DNA of 39,956 nt from an uncultured Prevotella sp. (GCA_945873145.1 CAMCBZ010000024.1:1-39956); one strand, 5' to 3'. Shown: positions 19,424-27,812, counted from the first letter of the stretch. Made by a program: numbers and translations. Notes: generated from the letters alone by a model not told the origin.

Positions 19424-21216
19424 CGTTCCGCAGATTTTTCCAACACTTATCATATAGGCATGGAGCCGTTTCTCTTACGGCTCTATGCCTCTTTGCACTT
19501 TGTATGCTGACCGCCATTGCCGCGCCCCGCAAGCGCAAGGCGGTGGACAACAGGGTCTATCTCGTACATGCCGATGAGTTGAAATTCGACATGTACGGGC
19601 CTAATCCCGACGCGCAGATCGTTAAGGGACACGTCCACTTCCTTCACAAAGGTGCCACGCTGACGTGTGACTCGGCTTATTTCTACCAGACCACAAATTC
19701 CGTGCGCGCCATGGGACACGTGCACTTTCGTCAGCCGCAGGACAACATCACGCTCACCTGTCAGCGTGCGTGGTACGATGGTGAGGAGCAACTCATGGAG
19801 GCCCGCAACGATGTCGTGCTCCATCATGCGCGACAGACGCTCTACACCGATTCGCTCAACTACGACCGCCTCTACAACAATGCTTATTTCTTCCGTGGCG
19901 GACGACTTATCGACGGTACGAGTAAGCTCAGTTCTGACTGGGGCGAGTACAACACCGAGACCAAGCAGGCTGTCTTCTACTACGATGTGCAGCTCCATAC
20001 GCCGAAGACGCGTGTCTCCACAGATACGCTCTATTACGACACCCGTACTTCACGGGCGCATGTCGTCGGACAGTACACACCCAACAAAGGGCAGGGCACG
20101 CCGCGCGCCTCACGTATCATCAATGGGCAGAACGTCATCACCACCACCGACGCTTACTTCAATACCAAGACCGATAAGGCTGACCTCTATGGGCGCTCGA
20201 CGGTTGTCAACAAGGACAAGACAATTACCGCCGACACCTTATTCTATAATAGCAAAACCGGGCGCAACTATGGACAGGGCAATGTGATCTATGTCGATAA
20301 GCGCAATAAGAACCGGCTCACGGCTCACCTCGTCGTCTACAACGAGAAGACCGGACGCGGCTTTGCCACGGGGCGTGCGCTCGTCATGGACTACTCCCGT
20401 CCCGACACGCTGTGGATGCACGGCGACACGATGCGCGTGGAGACCTTTCATATCAACACCGACTCGGTCTACCGCAAGGTGCATTGCTATCCCCGTGTGC
20501 GCATCTTCCGCAACGATGCGCAGGCGGTCTGCGACTCCTTGGTCTTCAACTCCAAGGACTCGTGCATGACGATGTATCGCGATCCGATCCTTTGGAACGG
20601 ACAGCGGCAGCTCTTGGGTGAGAAGATCCTGACATTTATGAACGACACCACCATCCGTGAGGCGCACGTTCTCGGACAGGCGCTCTCCATCGAGCTCATG
20701 CAGGACTCCACACACTACAATCAGGTGTCCTCCACCAATATGTTTGCTTATTTCCTCGGCGGAAAGATCCGGCGCAGCGATGCCGTAGGCAATGTGCGGG
20801 CGATCTTCTTCCCTGTCGACGACAAGGACAGCACGCTGATCGGACTCAACTATATCGAGACCGACACCATGCGCTCTTTTGTCAACGACCAGCGCAAGCT
20901 GGAACGTATCTGGATGCCGAAAGCCCAGGGTACGCTCTACCCGATGACACAGATTCCGGCGGGCAAGGACAAGCTCGATGTCTTTGCGTGGTTTGATTAT
21001 ATCCGACCCAAGGACAAGGATGACGTGTTTAACTGGAAAGCAAAAGCTTCTGGCTCGGAGCTGAAACATATCAAACGCCATGCTGCACCAATCCAGCAGA
21101 TTGGCAATCAGGCCGTATCGCAAAAGGCGGCAGCTCCTGCGCCGGCAGCAGCCGGGCCAAAGGGACATCAGGCTCCACCGCCGAAGAAGAAGACACTAAG
21201 GTCGCGCAAACGATAG
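19411..21216 (+). CDS. OstA/LptA-like LPS transport protein
   Basis: A 601-aa exported protein with a hydrophobic signal (about residues 18-38, ending near AIAAPRKRK). Repeated beta-jellyroll OstA units follow (e.g. VYLVHADELKFDMYG, AQIVKGHVHFLHKGATLTCDSAYFY, SVRAMGHVHF). These are the signature of LptA and the LptD N-terminal domain, which form the periplasmic LPS bridge. The C-terminus is a low-complexity Ala/Pro/Lys tail. No beta-barrel LptD domain is seen, so it is a long LptA-like/OstA protein. The start at 19411 overlaps surA by 13 nt; an ATG at 19420, giving the common ATGA overlap with the surA stop, is equally plausible. Confidence 0.85.
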   Translation: MDQMTFRRFFQHLSYRHGAVSLTALCLFALCMLTAIAAPRKRKAVDNRVYLVHADELKFDMYGPNPDAQIVKGHVHFLHKGATLTCDSAYFYQTTNSVRAMGHVHFRQPQDNITLTCQRAWYDGEEQLMEARNDVVLHHARQTLYTDSLNYDRLYNNAYFFRGGRLIDGTSKLSSDWGEYNTETKQAVFYYDVQLHTPKTRVSTDTLYYDTRTSRAHVVGQYTPNKGQGTPRASRIINGQNVITTTDAYFNTKTDKADLYGRSTVVNKDKTITADTLFYNSKTGRNYGQGNVIYVDKRNKNRLTAHLVVYNEKTGRGFATGRALVMDYSRPDTLWMHGDTMRVETFHINTDSVYRKVHCYPRVRIFRNDAQAVCDSLVFNSKDSCMTMYRDPILWNGQRQLLGEKILTFMNDTTIREAHVLGQALSIELMQDSTHYNQVSSTNMFAYFLGGKIRRSDAVGNVRAIFFPVDDKDSTLIGLNYIETDTMRSFVNDQRKLERIWMPKAQGTLYPMTQIPAGKDKLDVFAWFDYIRPKDKDDVFNWKAKASGSELKHIKRHAAPIQQIGNQAVSQKAAAPAPAAAGPKGHQAPPPKKKTLRSRKR

Positions 21217-21217
21217 G

Positions 21218-21495
21218 GGAAGCCCTTCCCTAGGCCTTCAGCCCTCCAGCCCTCCAGCCCTTCCCTAGCCCTCCCCAAGGGGAGGGAAAGGCGAAACACA
21301 TTCGTGCGCAAGGGGAGCCCCTCCCTAACCCTCCCCAAGGGGAGGGAATGGCGAAACCTATTGGTGCGCAAGGGGAGCCCCTCCCTAACCCTCCCCAAGG
21401 GGAGGAAATGGCGAAACCCATTCGTGCGCAAGGGGAGCCCCTCCCTAACCCTCCCCAAGGGGAGGGAATGGCGAAACCTATTGGTGCGCAAGGGT
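21218..21495. repeat. 60-bp tandem array of the REP-like palindromic element
   Basis: Four units of exactly 60 bp run from about 21241 to 21490. Each contains CCTCCCTAACCCTCCCC, AAGG, GGAGGGAATGGCGAAAC and an end block ATTCGTGCGC or ATTGGTGCGC, and these end blocks alternate from unit to unit. A degenerate lead-in (CCCTCCAG repeats) occupies 21218-21260. The array starts straight after the ostA stop codon, in the same orientation relative to that gene as the copies after mutL and ompA. Because the period is a multiple of three, both strands show artefactual open frames. Confidence 0.9.
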
Positions 21496-21550
21496 GATGG
21501 TGTAGAGGCGGCTCTCCGTGGCCGGCCTAACCTTCTTGCAGGTAATTTCC

Positions 21551-21675
21551 CTCACACAGAGACGCGGAGTCACAGAGAAAGACAAGGACACCTTATTATA
21601 TATAGAGCACACAAATGTGGCTTCGCTATGTTGAGGAATGATCAGCATCTCCGTGACTCCGTGTCTCTGTGTGAG
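21551..21675. repeat. 28-bp imperfect inverted repeat with 69-bp centre
   Basis: The segment 21551-21578, beginning CTCACACAGAGACGCGGAG, is complementary to 21648-21675, ending GTGTCTCTGTGTGAG, with two mismatches in 28. The centre has no coding potential. It could be a MITE-like element or a large hairpin; no transposase gene is adjacent. With the tandem array it fills the 503-nt gap between ostA and the next gene. Confidence 0.75.
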
Positions 21676-21719
21676 TATTAAATAATATAGTAAACGATAG
21701 GTCTTAATCATCTCTGCTT

Positions 21720-22046
21720 ATGTTCTTCACTTCCCGTCGTCCCCGTCCCTTCCATCATACGTTCATCTACTACGATGAGCGGAAGGAACGACTGCGTCAA
21801 CTGGAGGAGCACGCGCGCGAGGAGCTCACCGCAGAAGGACAGACCTCCAAAGAGGGTAGGGAGGGAGAGCACTCACGGACTGACGACGCCGAGACCTTGC
21901 GCCGCTTCCGTCCGGAGGTTCTGCGCGGCACTTTTCTGTCTGCTGATAGTCGTGTGCGTCGTCGACGGCCCGGCTTGCTTTCCAGTAATCTACTGCTCAT
22001 CGTGCTCATCCTCCTGTGTGTTGTTTTGTTTGTTTTGATGTTATGA
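21720..22046 (+). CDS. Small basic single-pass membrane protein, unknown function
   Basis: A 108-aa protein. The N-terminal part is charged and hydrophilic, with an Arg/Glu-rich helix (DERKERLRQLEEHAREEL). The C-terminus is one strongly hydrophobic segment (about residues 88-108, SSNLLLIVLILLCVVLFVLML). The topology is therefore tail-anchored, with the bulk probably cytoplasmic. It ends 4 nt before mutL and is most likely co-transcribed with it. I do not recognise a family. Its reality is supported by the tight spacing to mutL and the clear membrane segment. Confidence 0.65.
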   Translation: MFFTSRRPRPFHHTFIYYDERKERLRQLEEHAREELTAEGQTSKEGREGEHSRTDDAETLRRFRPEVLRGTFLSADSRVRRRRPGLLSSNLLLIVLILLCVVLFVLML

Positions 22047-22050
22047 CGTT

Positions 22051-23979
22051 ATGAGTGATATTATTCAACTTCTTCCAGACTCAGTAGCCAACCAAATCGC
22101 GGCCGGTGAGGTTATCCAGCGTCCCGCCTCGGTCATCAAGGAACTCGTAGAGAACGCTGTCGACGCCGGCGCCAAGCATATCGACGTTGCCGTGGTCGAT
22201 GCAGGACGTACGTCCATTCAGGTCATCGACGATGGTAAAGGTATGTCTGAGACCGACGCTCGCTTGGCCTTTGAGCGCCATGCTACGTCCAAGATCCGTA
22301 AGGCCGACGACCTCTTCGACCTTCATACCATGGGATTCCGTGGTGAGGCTCTGCCGTCGATCGCTGCCGTAGCTCAGGTGGAACTGAAGACACGGCAACG
22401 GGGAGAGGACATCGGCACGCATCTGTCCATCGCCGGTGGTAAGGTGACAGGGCAAGAGCCGTGTGCATGTCCCGAAGGTTCAAACTTCATGGTGGAAAAT
22501 CTCTTCTTCAATGTGCCTGCCCGCCGCAAGTTCCTCAAGTCCAACAATACCGAGCTCAACAATATTCTGACGGCATTTCAGCGCATCGTGCTGGTCTATC
22601 CCGAGATTGTCTTCCGTCTGCACAGCAACGATGCGGAACTGCTCAACCTTCGGGCCTGTGGCTTGCGCCAGCGTATCGTCGATGTCTTTGGCAACCGTCT
22701 CAACCAGGATCTCCTGCCCGTGAAGGTGGAAACCTCTCTATGTGGCATCCATGGCTTCGTGGGCAAGCCGGAGTCGGCAAAGAAAAAGAATGCCCATCAG
22801 TATTTCTTTGTCAATGGCCGCTATATGCGCCATCCCTATTTTGCCAAGGCGGTGATGTCGGCTTTTGACCGGCTGATACCTCAAGGCGAGCAGGTGCCGT
22901 TTTTCCTCTATTTCGATGTCTCGCCAAAAGATATCGACGTCAACATCCATCCTACCAAGACGGAGATTAAGTTTGAAAACGAACAGGCGGTGTGGCAGAT
23001 CCTCAACGCGGCCGTCAAGGACGCTGTGGGCATCTTCAGCAATGCCACTACACTGGATTTCGACACGGAGGGTAAGCCTGATATTCCTGTCTTCGATCCC
23101 GACAATGGGGCTTCTATGCCGAAGGTGGACTTCGATCCGCAATACAATCCTTTCACTGCTCCGGCACCATCGTCCGGTGGGACCGGTCATCCTTCACGTA
23201 TGGGGTCAGAAGGCTTCCAAGCCTCTCAGATGGGCTCAGAAGGCTTTCACGTCTCCCGCATGGGCAGCACAGCATCAGCATTTGCTGACTTTGACGCGTT
23301 GATGGGTGGTGCCTCGTCAGCGTCTTTCAATCATGTACCGTCTTCCGAGCCTGAGGATCTCTTCCCCCAGGAGAAGAGTGCGACAGCAGGTACAAAGCAG
23401 GTGCTGGAGGAAAAGGCTCCGTCGCACTATCAGTATAAGGGGAAATATATCATGACAGCCGTGAAGTCGGGGCTGATGATTGTGGATCAGCACAGGGCGC
23501 ATATCCGAATCCTCTTCGAACAGTATCAGAAGCAGCTGGAGGCAAAGAAGATGCGGGCGCAGAAGGTGCTCTTCCCTGAGTCGTTGCAGCTCACGGCGCA
23601 GCAGCAAGTGACCTTGGGACAGATTATGCCGGAGTTGCAGACGATGGGCTTTGAACTTACAAGCTTAGGCGGCAGTACGTGGTCGGTTAATGCGATGCCG
23701 GAAGGTCTTGACGGCATCAATGTGATGGATCTGCTTCACGACATGCTTGACGGTGTTCACGCTACGGGTGATGAGGCTTTACAGAAGGTCAATGAACAAC
23801 TGGCTTTGACAATGGCACGTGCCGCCGCGATTCCTTACGGTCAGGTGCTTCAAAACGACGAGATGGAGAATATCGTCAACAGCCTCTTCCTCTGCAGTAA
23901 TGTCAACTACACGCCCGACGGTCATAAGATCCTCTGTATCCTCAAACAGCAGGAGATTGAACAGATGCTGGGGGAATAA
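22051..23979 (+). CDS. mutL: DNA mismatch repair protein MutL
   Basis: The 642-aa MutL has a GHKL ATPase N-terminus: KELVENAVDAG (Glu31 and Asn35), DDGKGM, RHATSKI and TMGFRGEALPSI. A transducer domain follows (QYFFVNGRYMRHPYF, DVNIHPTKTEIKF). The linker (about 350-455) contains a 10-residue repeat, SRMGSEGFQA / SQMGSEGFHV / SRMGS. The C-terminal dimerisation domain begins near 457. The endonuclease signature DQHAxxExxxxE reads DQHRAHIRILFE (479-490), so the first Glu is Ile. The CPHGRP-type block reads TPDGHK. Canonical nicking activity is therefore doubtful. Confidence 0.96.
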   Translation: MSDIIQLLPDSVANQIAAGEVIQRPASVIKELVENAVDAGAKHIDVAVVDAGRTSIQVIDDGKGMSETDARLAFERHATSKIRKADDLFDLHTMGFRGEALPSIAAVAQVELKTRQRGEDIGTHLSIAGGKVTGQEPCACPEGSNFMVENLFFNVPARRKFLKSNNTELNNILTAFQRIVLVYPEIVFRLHSNDAELLNLRACGLRQRIVDVFGNRLNQDLLPVKVETSLCGIHGFVGKPESAKKKNAHQYFFVNGRYMRHPYFAKAVMSAFDRLIPQGEQVPFFLYFDVSPKDIDVNIHPTKTEIKFENEQAVWQILNAAVKDAVGIFSNATTLDFDTEGKPDIPVFDPDNGASMPKVDFDPQYNPFTAPAPSSGGTGHPSRMGSEGFQASQMGSEGFHVSRMGSTASAFADFDALMGGASSASFNHVPSSEPEDLFPQEKSATAGTKQVLEEKAPSHYQYKGKYIMTAVKSGLMIVDQHRAHIRILFEQYQKQLEAKKMRAQKVLFPESLQLTAQQQVTLGQIMPELQTMGFELTSLGGSTWSVNAMPEGLDGINVMDLLHDMLDGVHATGDEALQKVNEQLALTMARAAAIPYGQVLQNDEMENIVNSLFLCSNVNYTPDGHKILCILKQQEIEQMLGE

Positions 23980-24005
23980 GGGAAGTAGCCCTTCACCTAA
24001 CTCAA

Positions 24006-24050
24006 GCCCTTCCCTAACCCTCCCCGAGGGGAGGGAATGGCAATACCTGT
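24006..24050 (+). repeat. REP-like palindromic element after mutL
   Basis: A single copy: CCCTTCCCTAACCCTCCCC, GAGGGGAGGGAATGGCAATACC. It begins 27 nt after the mutL stop, in the same orientation relative to its upstream gene as the array after ostA. Confidence 0.85.
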
Positions 24051-24235
24051 TGCCGGTAATGTTGGAATGGTATAGCTGTGAAGTCTTACTATTTCCTGTT
24101 TTCGTCACCTTTTTGAGAAAGTTCTATAAGTAATTGATAATCAATGTCGGTGTACTGCAATGTGGGTGTCCCAATGACGAAAACAGGAAGAAGATAACCG
24201 AATATAAAGAATATATACGAAGTCTATAAACAAAA

Positions 24236-24277
24236 AACCGAATATCAGGATCATTCCCGATATTCGGTTATTTTTTT
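24236..24277. terminator. Bidirectional intrinsic terminator between mutL and the OmpA-like gene
   Basis: AACCGAATATC (24236-24246) pairs with GATATTCGGTT (24259-24269). An A-run precedes the left arm and a T-run follows the right arm, so it can terminate the convergent transcripts from both sides. Apart from this and the two flanking REP-like copies, the 415-nt gap shows nothing coding. Confidence 0.75.
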
Positions 24278-24359
24278 GTCTTTACTAAGGCCTTAGCCTT
24301 TTCCCTAAAGCCTTTCAATAGTCTTTAAAAGCTTATTGCCCATCCTTGAGGTTTTCTCA

Positions 24360-24394
24360 ATTCCCTCCCCCTTGGGGAGGGTTAGGGTAGGGCG
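24360..24394 (-). repeat. REP-like palindromic element abutting the OmpA-like gene stop
   Basis: Plus strand TTCCCTCCCCCTTGGGGAG, GGTTAGGGTAGGGCG. It lies directly 3' of the minus-strand OmpA gene, so relative to that gene it has the same orientation as the mutL and ostA copies. With the copy at 24006-24050 it forms an inverted pair about 310 bp apart. Confidence 0.8.
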
Positions 24395-25558
24395 TTACTC
24401 AGCTACCTGCACAGTAGCACGACGGTTGAAGGAGACAGGAGACAGCTCGTCAACACCACCCTTACCGACAGTGTTGATGTTAGCGCGGTCTACACCCATC
24501 TTCACGAGCTCGTCAGCAACTGTAGCTGCACGGCCCTCTGAGAGCTTCTGGTTGATTTTAGGAGTACCTGTTGCGCTGTCTGCGTAACCAGTGACGTTCA
24601 GCTTGCTGCCGTTCTCCTTAGCATACTGAGCGATAGCCTTCACGTTGACAAGGTCCTTCTGAGAAGCGATGTCGGTGTGGTTGATGTTGAAGAAGACAGA
24701 CACCGGAGTGGTGACGAAGTCCTTGACAGCCTTCGGAGCCTCTTTAGGCTGCTCGCTGAGGAGCTTCTTCAGACGTGCGTTCTCTGCGTTAGCATCGTCG
24801 AGCTGACCCTGGAGAGCGTCGAGCTGATTCTGATACATAGCCTTCAGAGCGTCTACGTCAGGCACCTTGTTCCATGTGCCCTTGCCCAGGTTGAAGGTCA
24901 GACCTACCTCAGCATAGAGGTGATTGTCCTTGTCCTCCCAACCACGCAGCGTGCTCTCGCTACCTTTGAAGTTAGAGCCAGAGCCGTAGCCGTCGAAGTC
25001 TTCCTCCAGACGGTTCCAGCCACCTTCAACGTATACGCGCATATTGTCGCACAGGCGCCAAGAAGACTGCAAACCGACGCTCAGTTGCATAGCGTAGAGG
25101 TTGCTCTTGCAGTTGCGGGAGAAACCACCACCGGCGAAAGGAATCACGTTCCACACACGGTTGGGGTTGTAGCCGAAGAGCAGGTTGCTCATGTTAAACA
25201 TCACGTGCTCGTTCAGTGTCCAATACTTCATGCCGTTGCCAGCGTTGTTGTCGTCGGTGACAGCCTTGCCCCAGATACCCTGCAGCTTGGTGCGGAGTCC
25301 GATGCCCGGTGTGAACCATTTACCGATAGCGACAGAAGCGCCCGGGTTGCTACGGAACTTCTTGAACGGGCTGTGTGACAGACCCAGTCCGTGCTCCTCG
25401 TTGCTGTACCAAGCACTCCAGTCAACGCCACCCTGAATAAACCAGTTGCTCCAGAAAGAGTTAGTGGCCACGCTGTACTTCTGTACGGGAGTTGCCTCCT
25501 GAGCCTGTGTGCCCAGGGCGAAACCGGCAAAAGCCAATGCAATGAATAATTTTCTCAT
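24395..25558 (-). CDS. OmpA-family outer-membrane protein
   Basis: The 387-aa protein has a signal peptide (MRKLFIALAFAGFALGTQAQ). An eight-stranded-type beta-barrel region follows (about 30-240, rich in alternating aromatic/Gly residues). A coiled-coil-like spacer spans about 245-275 (NQLDALQGQLDDANAENARL). The C-terminal OmpA peptidoglycan-binding domain (about 285-387) carries GYADSATGTPKINQKLSEGRA and ends FNRRATVQVAE. It anchors the outer membrane to the cell wall. A minus-strand promoter TAACTTTG lies about 80 nt upstream, giving a moderate AT-rich leader. Confidence 0.93.
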   Translation of the reverse strand: MRKLFIALAFAGFALGTQAQEATPVQKYSVATNSFWSNWFIQGGVDWSAWYSNEEHGLGLSHSPFKKFRSNPGASVAIGKWFTPGIGLRTKLQGIWGKAVTDDNNAGNGMKYWTLNEHVMFNMSNLLFGYNPNRVWNVIPFAGGGFSRNCKSNLYAMQLSVGLQSSWRLCDNMRVYVEGGWNRLEEDFDGYGSGSNFKGSESTLRGWEDKDNHLYAEVGLTFNLGKGTWNKVPDVDALKAMYQNQLDALQGQLDDANAENARLKKLLSEQPKEAPKAVKDFVTTPVSVFFNINHTDIASQKDLVNVKAIAQYAKENGSKLNVTGYADSATGTPKINQKLSEGRAATVADELVKMGVDRANINTVGKGGVDELSPVSFNRRATVQVAE

Positions 25559-25640
25559 AATCTTAACTATTTAAATTAATTGATTTGGTATTCCTACTAT
25601 ATCGATCTGTTTAAATGCTTTTTGATGTTTACCTTTGATG

Positions 25641-25648
25641 CAAAGTTA
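25641..25648 (-). promoter_or_regulatory. -7 element for the OmpA-like gene
   Basis: Minus-strand TAACTTTG, 82 nt upstream of the ATG. No clear TTG at -33 was found. The rest of 25559-25869 is AT-rich and shows no gene apart from the terminator at 25811-25846. Confidence 0.55.
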
Positions 25649-25810
25649 ATACTTTTTTCCTTATGTTGGCGTTTTTTCTTTGTTTTTTTTTGTTTTAGCT
25701 GTTTTTTCTGTGTAGATGTCTATGTAACAATGTCTTTTTTTGTAGTTTGCCCTCCATATAATATGGTATAAGCAATCTGAGAACGGTATACGTATCTTTC
25801 TTCATAGAGT

Positions 25811-25846
25811 GAAAAAGATCCGGCATCTATGTATGATACCGGATCT
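25811..25846 (-). terminator. Terminator of the 40-aa lysine-rich protein gene
   Basis: AGATCCGG (25816-25823) pairs with CCGGATCT (25839-25846), with ATC/GAT pairing inside around a one-base bulge on each side. On the minus strand it is followed by a run of T. It lies 23 nt beyond the stop codon at 25870. Confidence 0.75.
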
Positions 25847-25869
25847 CTTTAGGAAGTGGAGTGCGAGGT

Positions 25870-25992
25870 TTAGTGCAGGCACTTCTTCTTTCCTTTTGTC
25901 AAGCTTGAGGACATGCTGTCCTCCATCTCGTAGCGGGGTGCGTGCTTGGCAGTCTTTGCCTTCTTAGGCTTTTTGTTTCCTGCTGCTCCCAT
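25870..25992 (-). CDS. 40-aa lysine-rich small protein
   Basis: The ORF encodes MGAAGNKKPKKAKTAKHAPR, then YEMEDSMSSSLTKGKKKCLH (40 aa). Both ends are strongly basic, with an acidic/serine middle. It has no signal or membrane segment. It is too short for ordinary gene finders, but it sits in a complete transcription unit: an ideal promoter (TTTG-N19-TACTTTTG) 42 nt upstream and an intrinsic terminator just downstream. This strongly suggests it is expressed. The basic ends suggest nucleic-acid or ribosome binding, which is inference. I do not recognise a named family. Confidence 0.65.
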   Translation of the reverse strand: MGAAGNKKPKKAKTAKHAPRYEMEDSMSSSLTKGKKKCLH

Positions 25993-26033
25993 GATTGCAA
26001 ACGATTTTATGTTGTGAATTATATTTTCGGGTG

Positions 26034-26064
26034 CAAAAGTATAAAAAATACCTTTTACCGCAAA
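26034..26064 (-). promoter_or_regulatory. Near-ideal promoter for the 40-aa protein
   Basis: On the minus strand TTTG (26061-26064) and TACTTTTG (26034-26041) are separated by 19 nt. Confidence 0.75.
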
Positions 26065-26137
26065 AGGGTCTTATACAGTTTAAACTAATTTAAACAAGAG
26101 CATTGTGTGGCGTGAGGGAATTTCCTTACGTTCATCG

Positions 26138-26168
26138 TTGCTTTTTCCAAAACTTTGCATTACCTTTG
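26138..26168 (+). promoter_or_regulatory. Promoter for the CvfB-like gene
   Basis: TTG (26138-26140), 20-nt spacer, TACCTTTG (26161-26168); the ATG follows at 26197. It is divergent from the 40-aa protein's promoter, about 75 nt apart. Confidence 0.7.
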
Positions 26169-26196
26169 CAAATAAGCATAATAAGCACATAAGACG

Positions 26197-27093
26197 ATGG
26201 ATACAGAAATCAAGATTGGAAACTATAATACGCTGAGGATGACGCGCGTGGCTGAGCGCCCTAACCCTCATGCCTTTGGCGGTAAGGAGACTTTCGGCAT
26301 CTTTCTCGATGGCGGCAAGGAGGGTGAGATACTCATGCCACAGAAATACGTGCCGGAGCACGTGAAGGTGGGCAGCGACGTTCACTGCTTCGTCTATCTC
26401 GATCAGGACGAGCGGCTTATCGCCACCACGGAGAAGCCTCTGGCTAAGGTCGGGGACTTTGCCTATCTGAAGTGTTCGTGGGTCAACGAGTACGGTGCCT
26501 TCCTCGACTGGGGACTGATGAAGGATCTCTTCTGTCCCTTCCGTGAGCAGAAACGGCGCATGGAGATTGGTGAGAGCTATATCGTTTACGTATATGTCGA
26601 CCAGGACAGTTACCGCGTGGCTGCCACGGCAAAGGTGGACCGCTGGCTCCACGACGTGCGTGAGGACAATGGCGGCGGACTGCATAAGGGCGCAGAGGTG
26701 GATCTGCTCGTGTGGCAGAAGACCGAGCTGGGCTTTAAGGTGATCATCAACAACCGCTATGCTGGACTCGTCTATAAGGATCAGATCTTCCAGTATATCC
26801 ATACGGGCGACCGTGTGAAGGGCTACATCATGAACGTGCGTGAGGACGGAAAGATCGATGTCTCGCTACAGCCGATAGGACGCCGACAGACGCTTGACTT
26901 TGCCGAGACGCTGCTTGAGTGGATCAAGGCACACGACGGCCACTGCCCGTTCAACGACAAGAGTGATCCCGATGACATCAAACGAGAGTTCCAGGTGAGT
27001 AAGAAGGTGTTTAAGAAAGCTGTCGGTGATCTCTACAAGAAACAACGGATCACCATCAGCGATAAAGGGCTCGACTTGGTGAAGGAAGGCTAA
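26197..27093 (+). CDS. S1-domain RNA-binding protein, CvfB/YitL family
   Basis: The 298-aa protein is built of S1-like OB folds followed by a winged helix, the CvfB layout. The N-terminal S1-like unit includes RPNPHAFGGKETFGIFLDGG and EGEILMPQKYVPEHVKVG. A second S1 unit has VNEYGAFLDWGLMKDLFCPF, and a third has GYIMNVREDGKIDVSLQPIG. The C-terminal winged helix (about 235-298) includes REFQVSKKVFKKAVGDLYK. In Staphylococcus CvfB affects virulence gene expression and binds RNA; its role here is unknown. It is monocistronic with its own promoter. Confidence 0.88.
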   Translation: MDTEIKIGNYNTLRMTRVAERPNPHAFGGKETFGIFLDGGKEGEILMPQKYVPEHVKVGSDVHCFVYLDQDERLIATTEKPLAKVGDFAYLKCSWVNEYGAFLDWGLMKDLFCPFREQKRRMEIGESYIVYVYVDQDSYRVAATAKVDRWLHDVREDNGGGLHKGAEVDLLVWQKTELGFKVIINNRYAGLVYKDQIFQYIHTGDRVKGYIMNVREDGKIDVSLQPIGRRQTLDFAETLLEWIKAHDGHCPFNDKSDPDDIKREFQVSKKVFKKAVGDLYKKQRITISDKGLDLVKEG

Positions 27094-27096
27094 CAA

Positions 27097-27129
27097 GAAA
27101 AAGTCCCACACTTCGCGGAGAAGTGTGGG
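27097..27129 (-). terminator. Terminator of the DUF6169-lolD operon
   Basis: CCCACACTTC (27105-27114) pairs with GAAGTGTGGG (27120-27129), a perfect 10-bp stem. On the minus strand it is followed by ACTTTTTC, giving a T-run. It lies between the convergent cvfB-like and lolD-like genes. Confidence 0.75.
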
Positions 27130-27140
27130 GCTGATGGCTT

Positions 27141-27806
27141 TTACACCTCGGGACTGTCGGTCAGCCGTCCGTCGACCATGTGGATGGTGCGGTCGGTGAT
27201 GGAGGCGAGGTGCTCGTCGTGGGTGACGATGACAAAGGTTTGGCCGAACTTGTCGCGCAGGTCGAAGAAGAGCTGGTGGAGCTCTGCCTTGTTCTTGGAG
27301 TCGAGGCTGCCCGAAGGCTCGTCGGCGAGGATGACAGCGGGATTGTTGACCAGGGCACGCGCTACGGCGACGCGTTGCTTCTCACCACCGGAGAGCTCGT
27401 TGGGCTTATGTCCTGCTCGGTCGGCAAGTCCCATGAACTCAAGCAGCTCCATAGCGCGTTGCTTGGCCTCACTGCGTCCTTTGCCATTGATGAATGCCGG
27501 GATCATCACGTTTTCCAAAGCCGTGAACTCCGGCAAGAGCTGGTGGAACTGAAACACGAAGCCGATGTGCTCGTTGCGGAAGTCGGCAAGTTTGTTGGTG
27601 GATAGCTTGCCCACGTCCACGCCGTCGATGACGACCGAGCCGCTGTCGGGCTTGTCGAGTGTGCCGATGATTTGCAGCAGAGTGGTCTTGCCTGCTCCAG
27701 AGGGGCCAACGATGCTGACAACCTCTCCTTTGTTGATGTGCAGGTCAATGCCTTTGAGCACCTGCAATTTACCAAATGATTTGGTGATTCCTTTAACGTC
27801 TATCAT
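27141..27806 (-). CDS. ABC transporter ATPase, LolD/MacB type
   Basis: The 221-aa ATPase has Walker [10 protein letters not shown]-loop [16 protein letters not shown], signature LSGGEKQR and Walker [14 protein letters not shown]. Its size and motifs match LolD, the ATPase of lipoprotein release from the inner membrane, and the closely related MacB and FtsE. No permease is adjacent, so the partner (LolC/E-like) is presumably encoded elsewhere, as is common in this phylum. It begins 6 nt after the DUF6169-type gene and ends at an intrinsic terminator, making it the last gene of that operon. Confidence 0.85.
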   Translation of the reverse strand: MIDVKGITKSFGKLQVLKGIDLHINKGEVVSIVGPSGAGKTTLLQIIGTLDKPDSGSVVIDGVDVGKLSTNKLADFRNEHIGFVFQFHQLLPEFTALENVMIPAFINGKGRSEAKQRAMELLEFMGLADRAGHKPNELSGGEKQRVAVARALVNNPAVILADEPSGSLDSKNKAELHQLFFDLRDKFGQTFVIVTHDEHLASITDRTIHMVDGRLTDSPEV

Positions 27807-27812
27807 GATTAT

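Noticed and set aside
21168..21681. Repeated Leu/Pro/Arg-rich open frames on both strands in the 60-bp array
   Set aside because: They arise because the repeat period is a multiple of three; no start context, no homologous domain.
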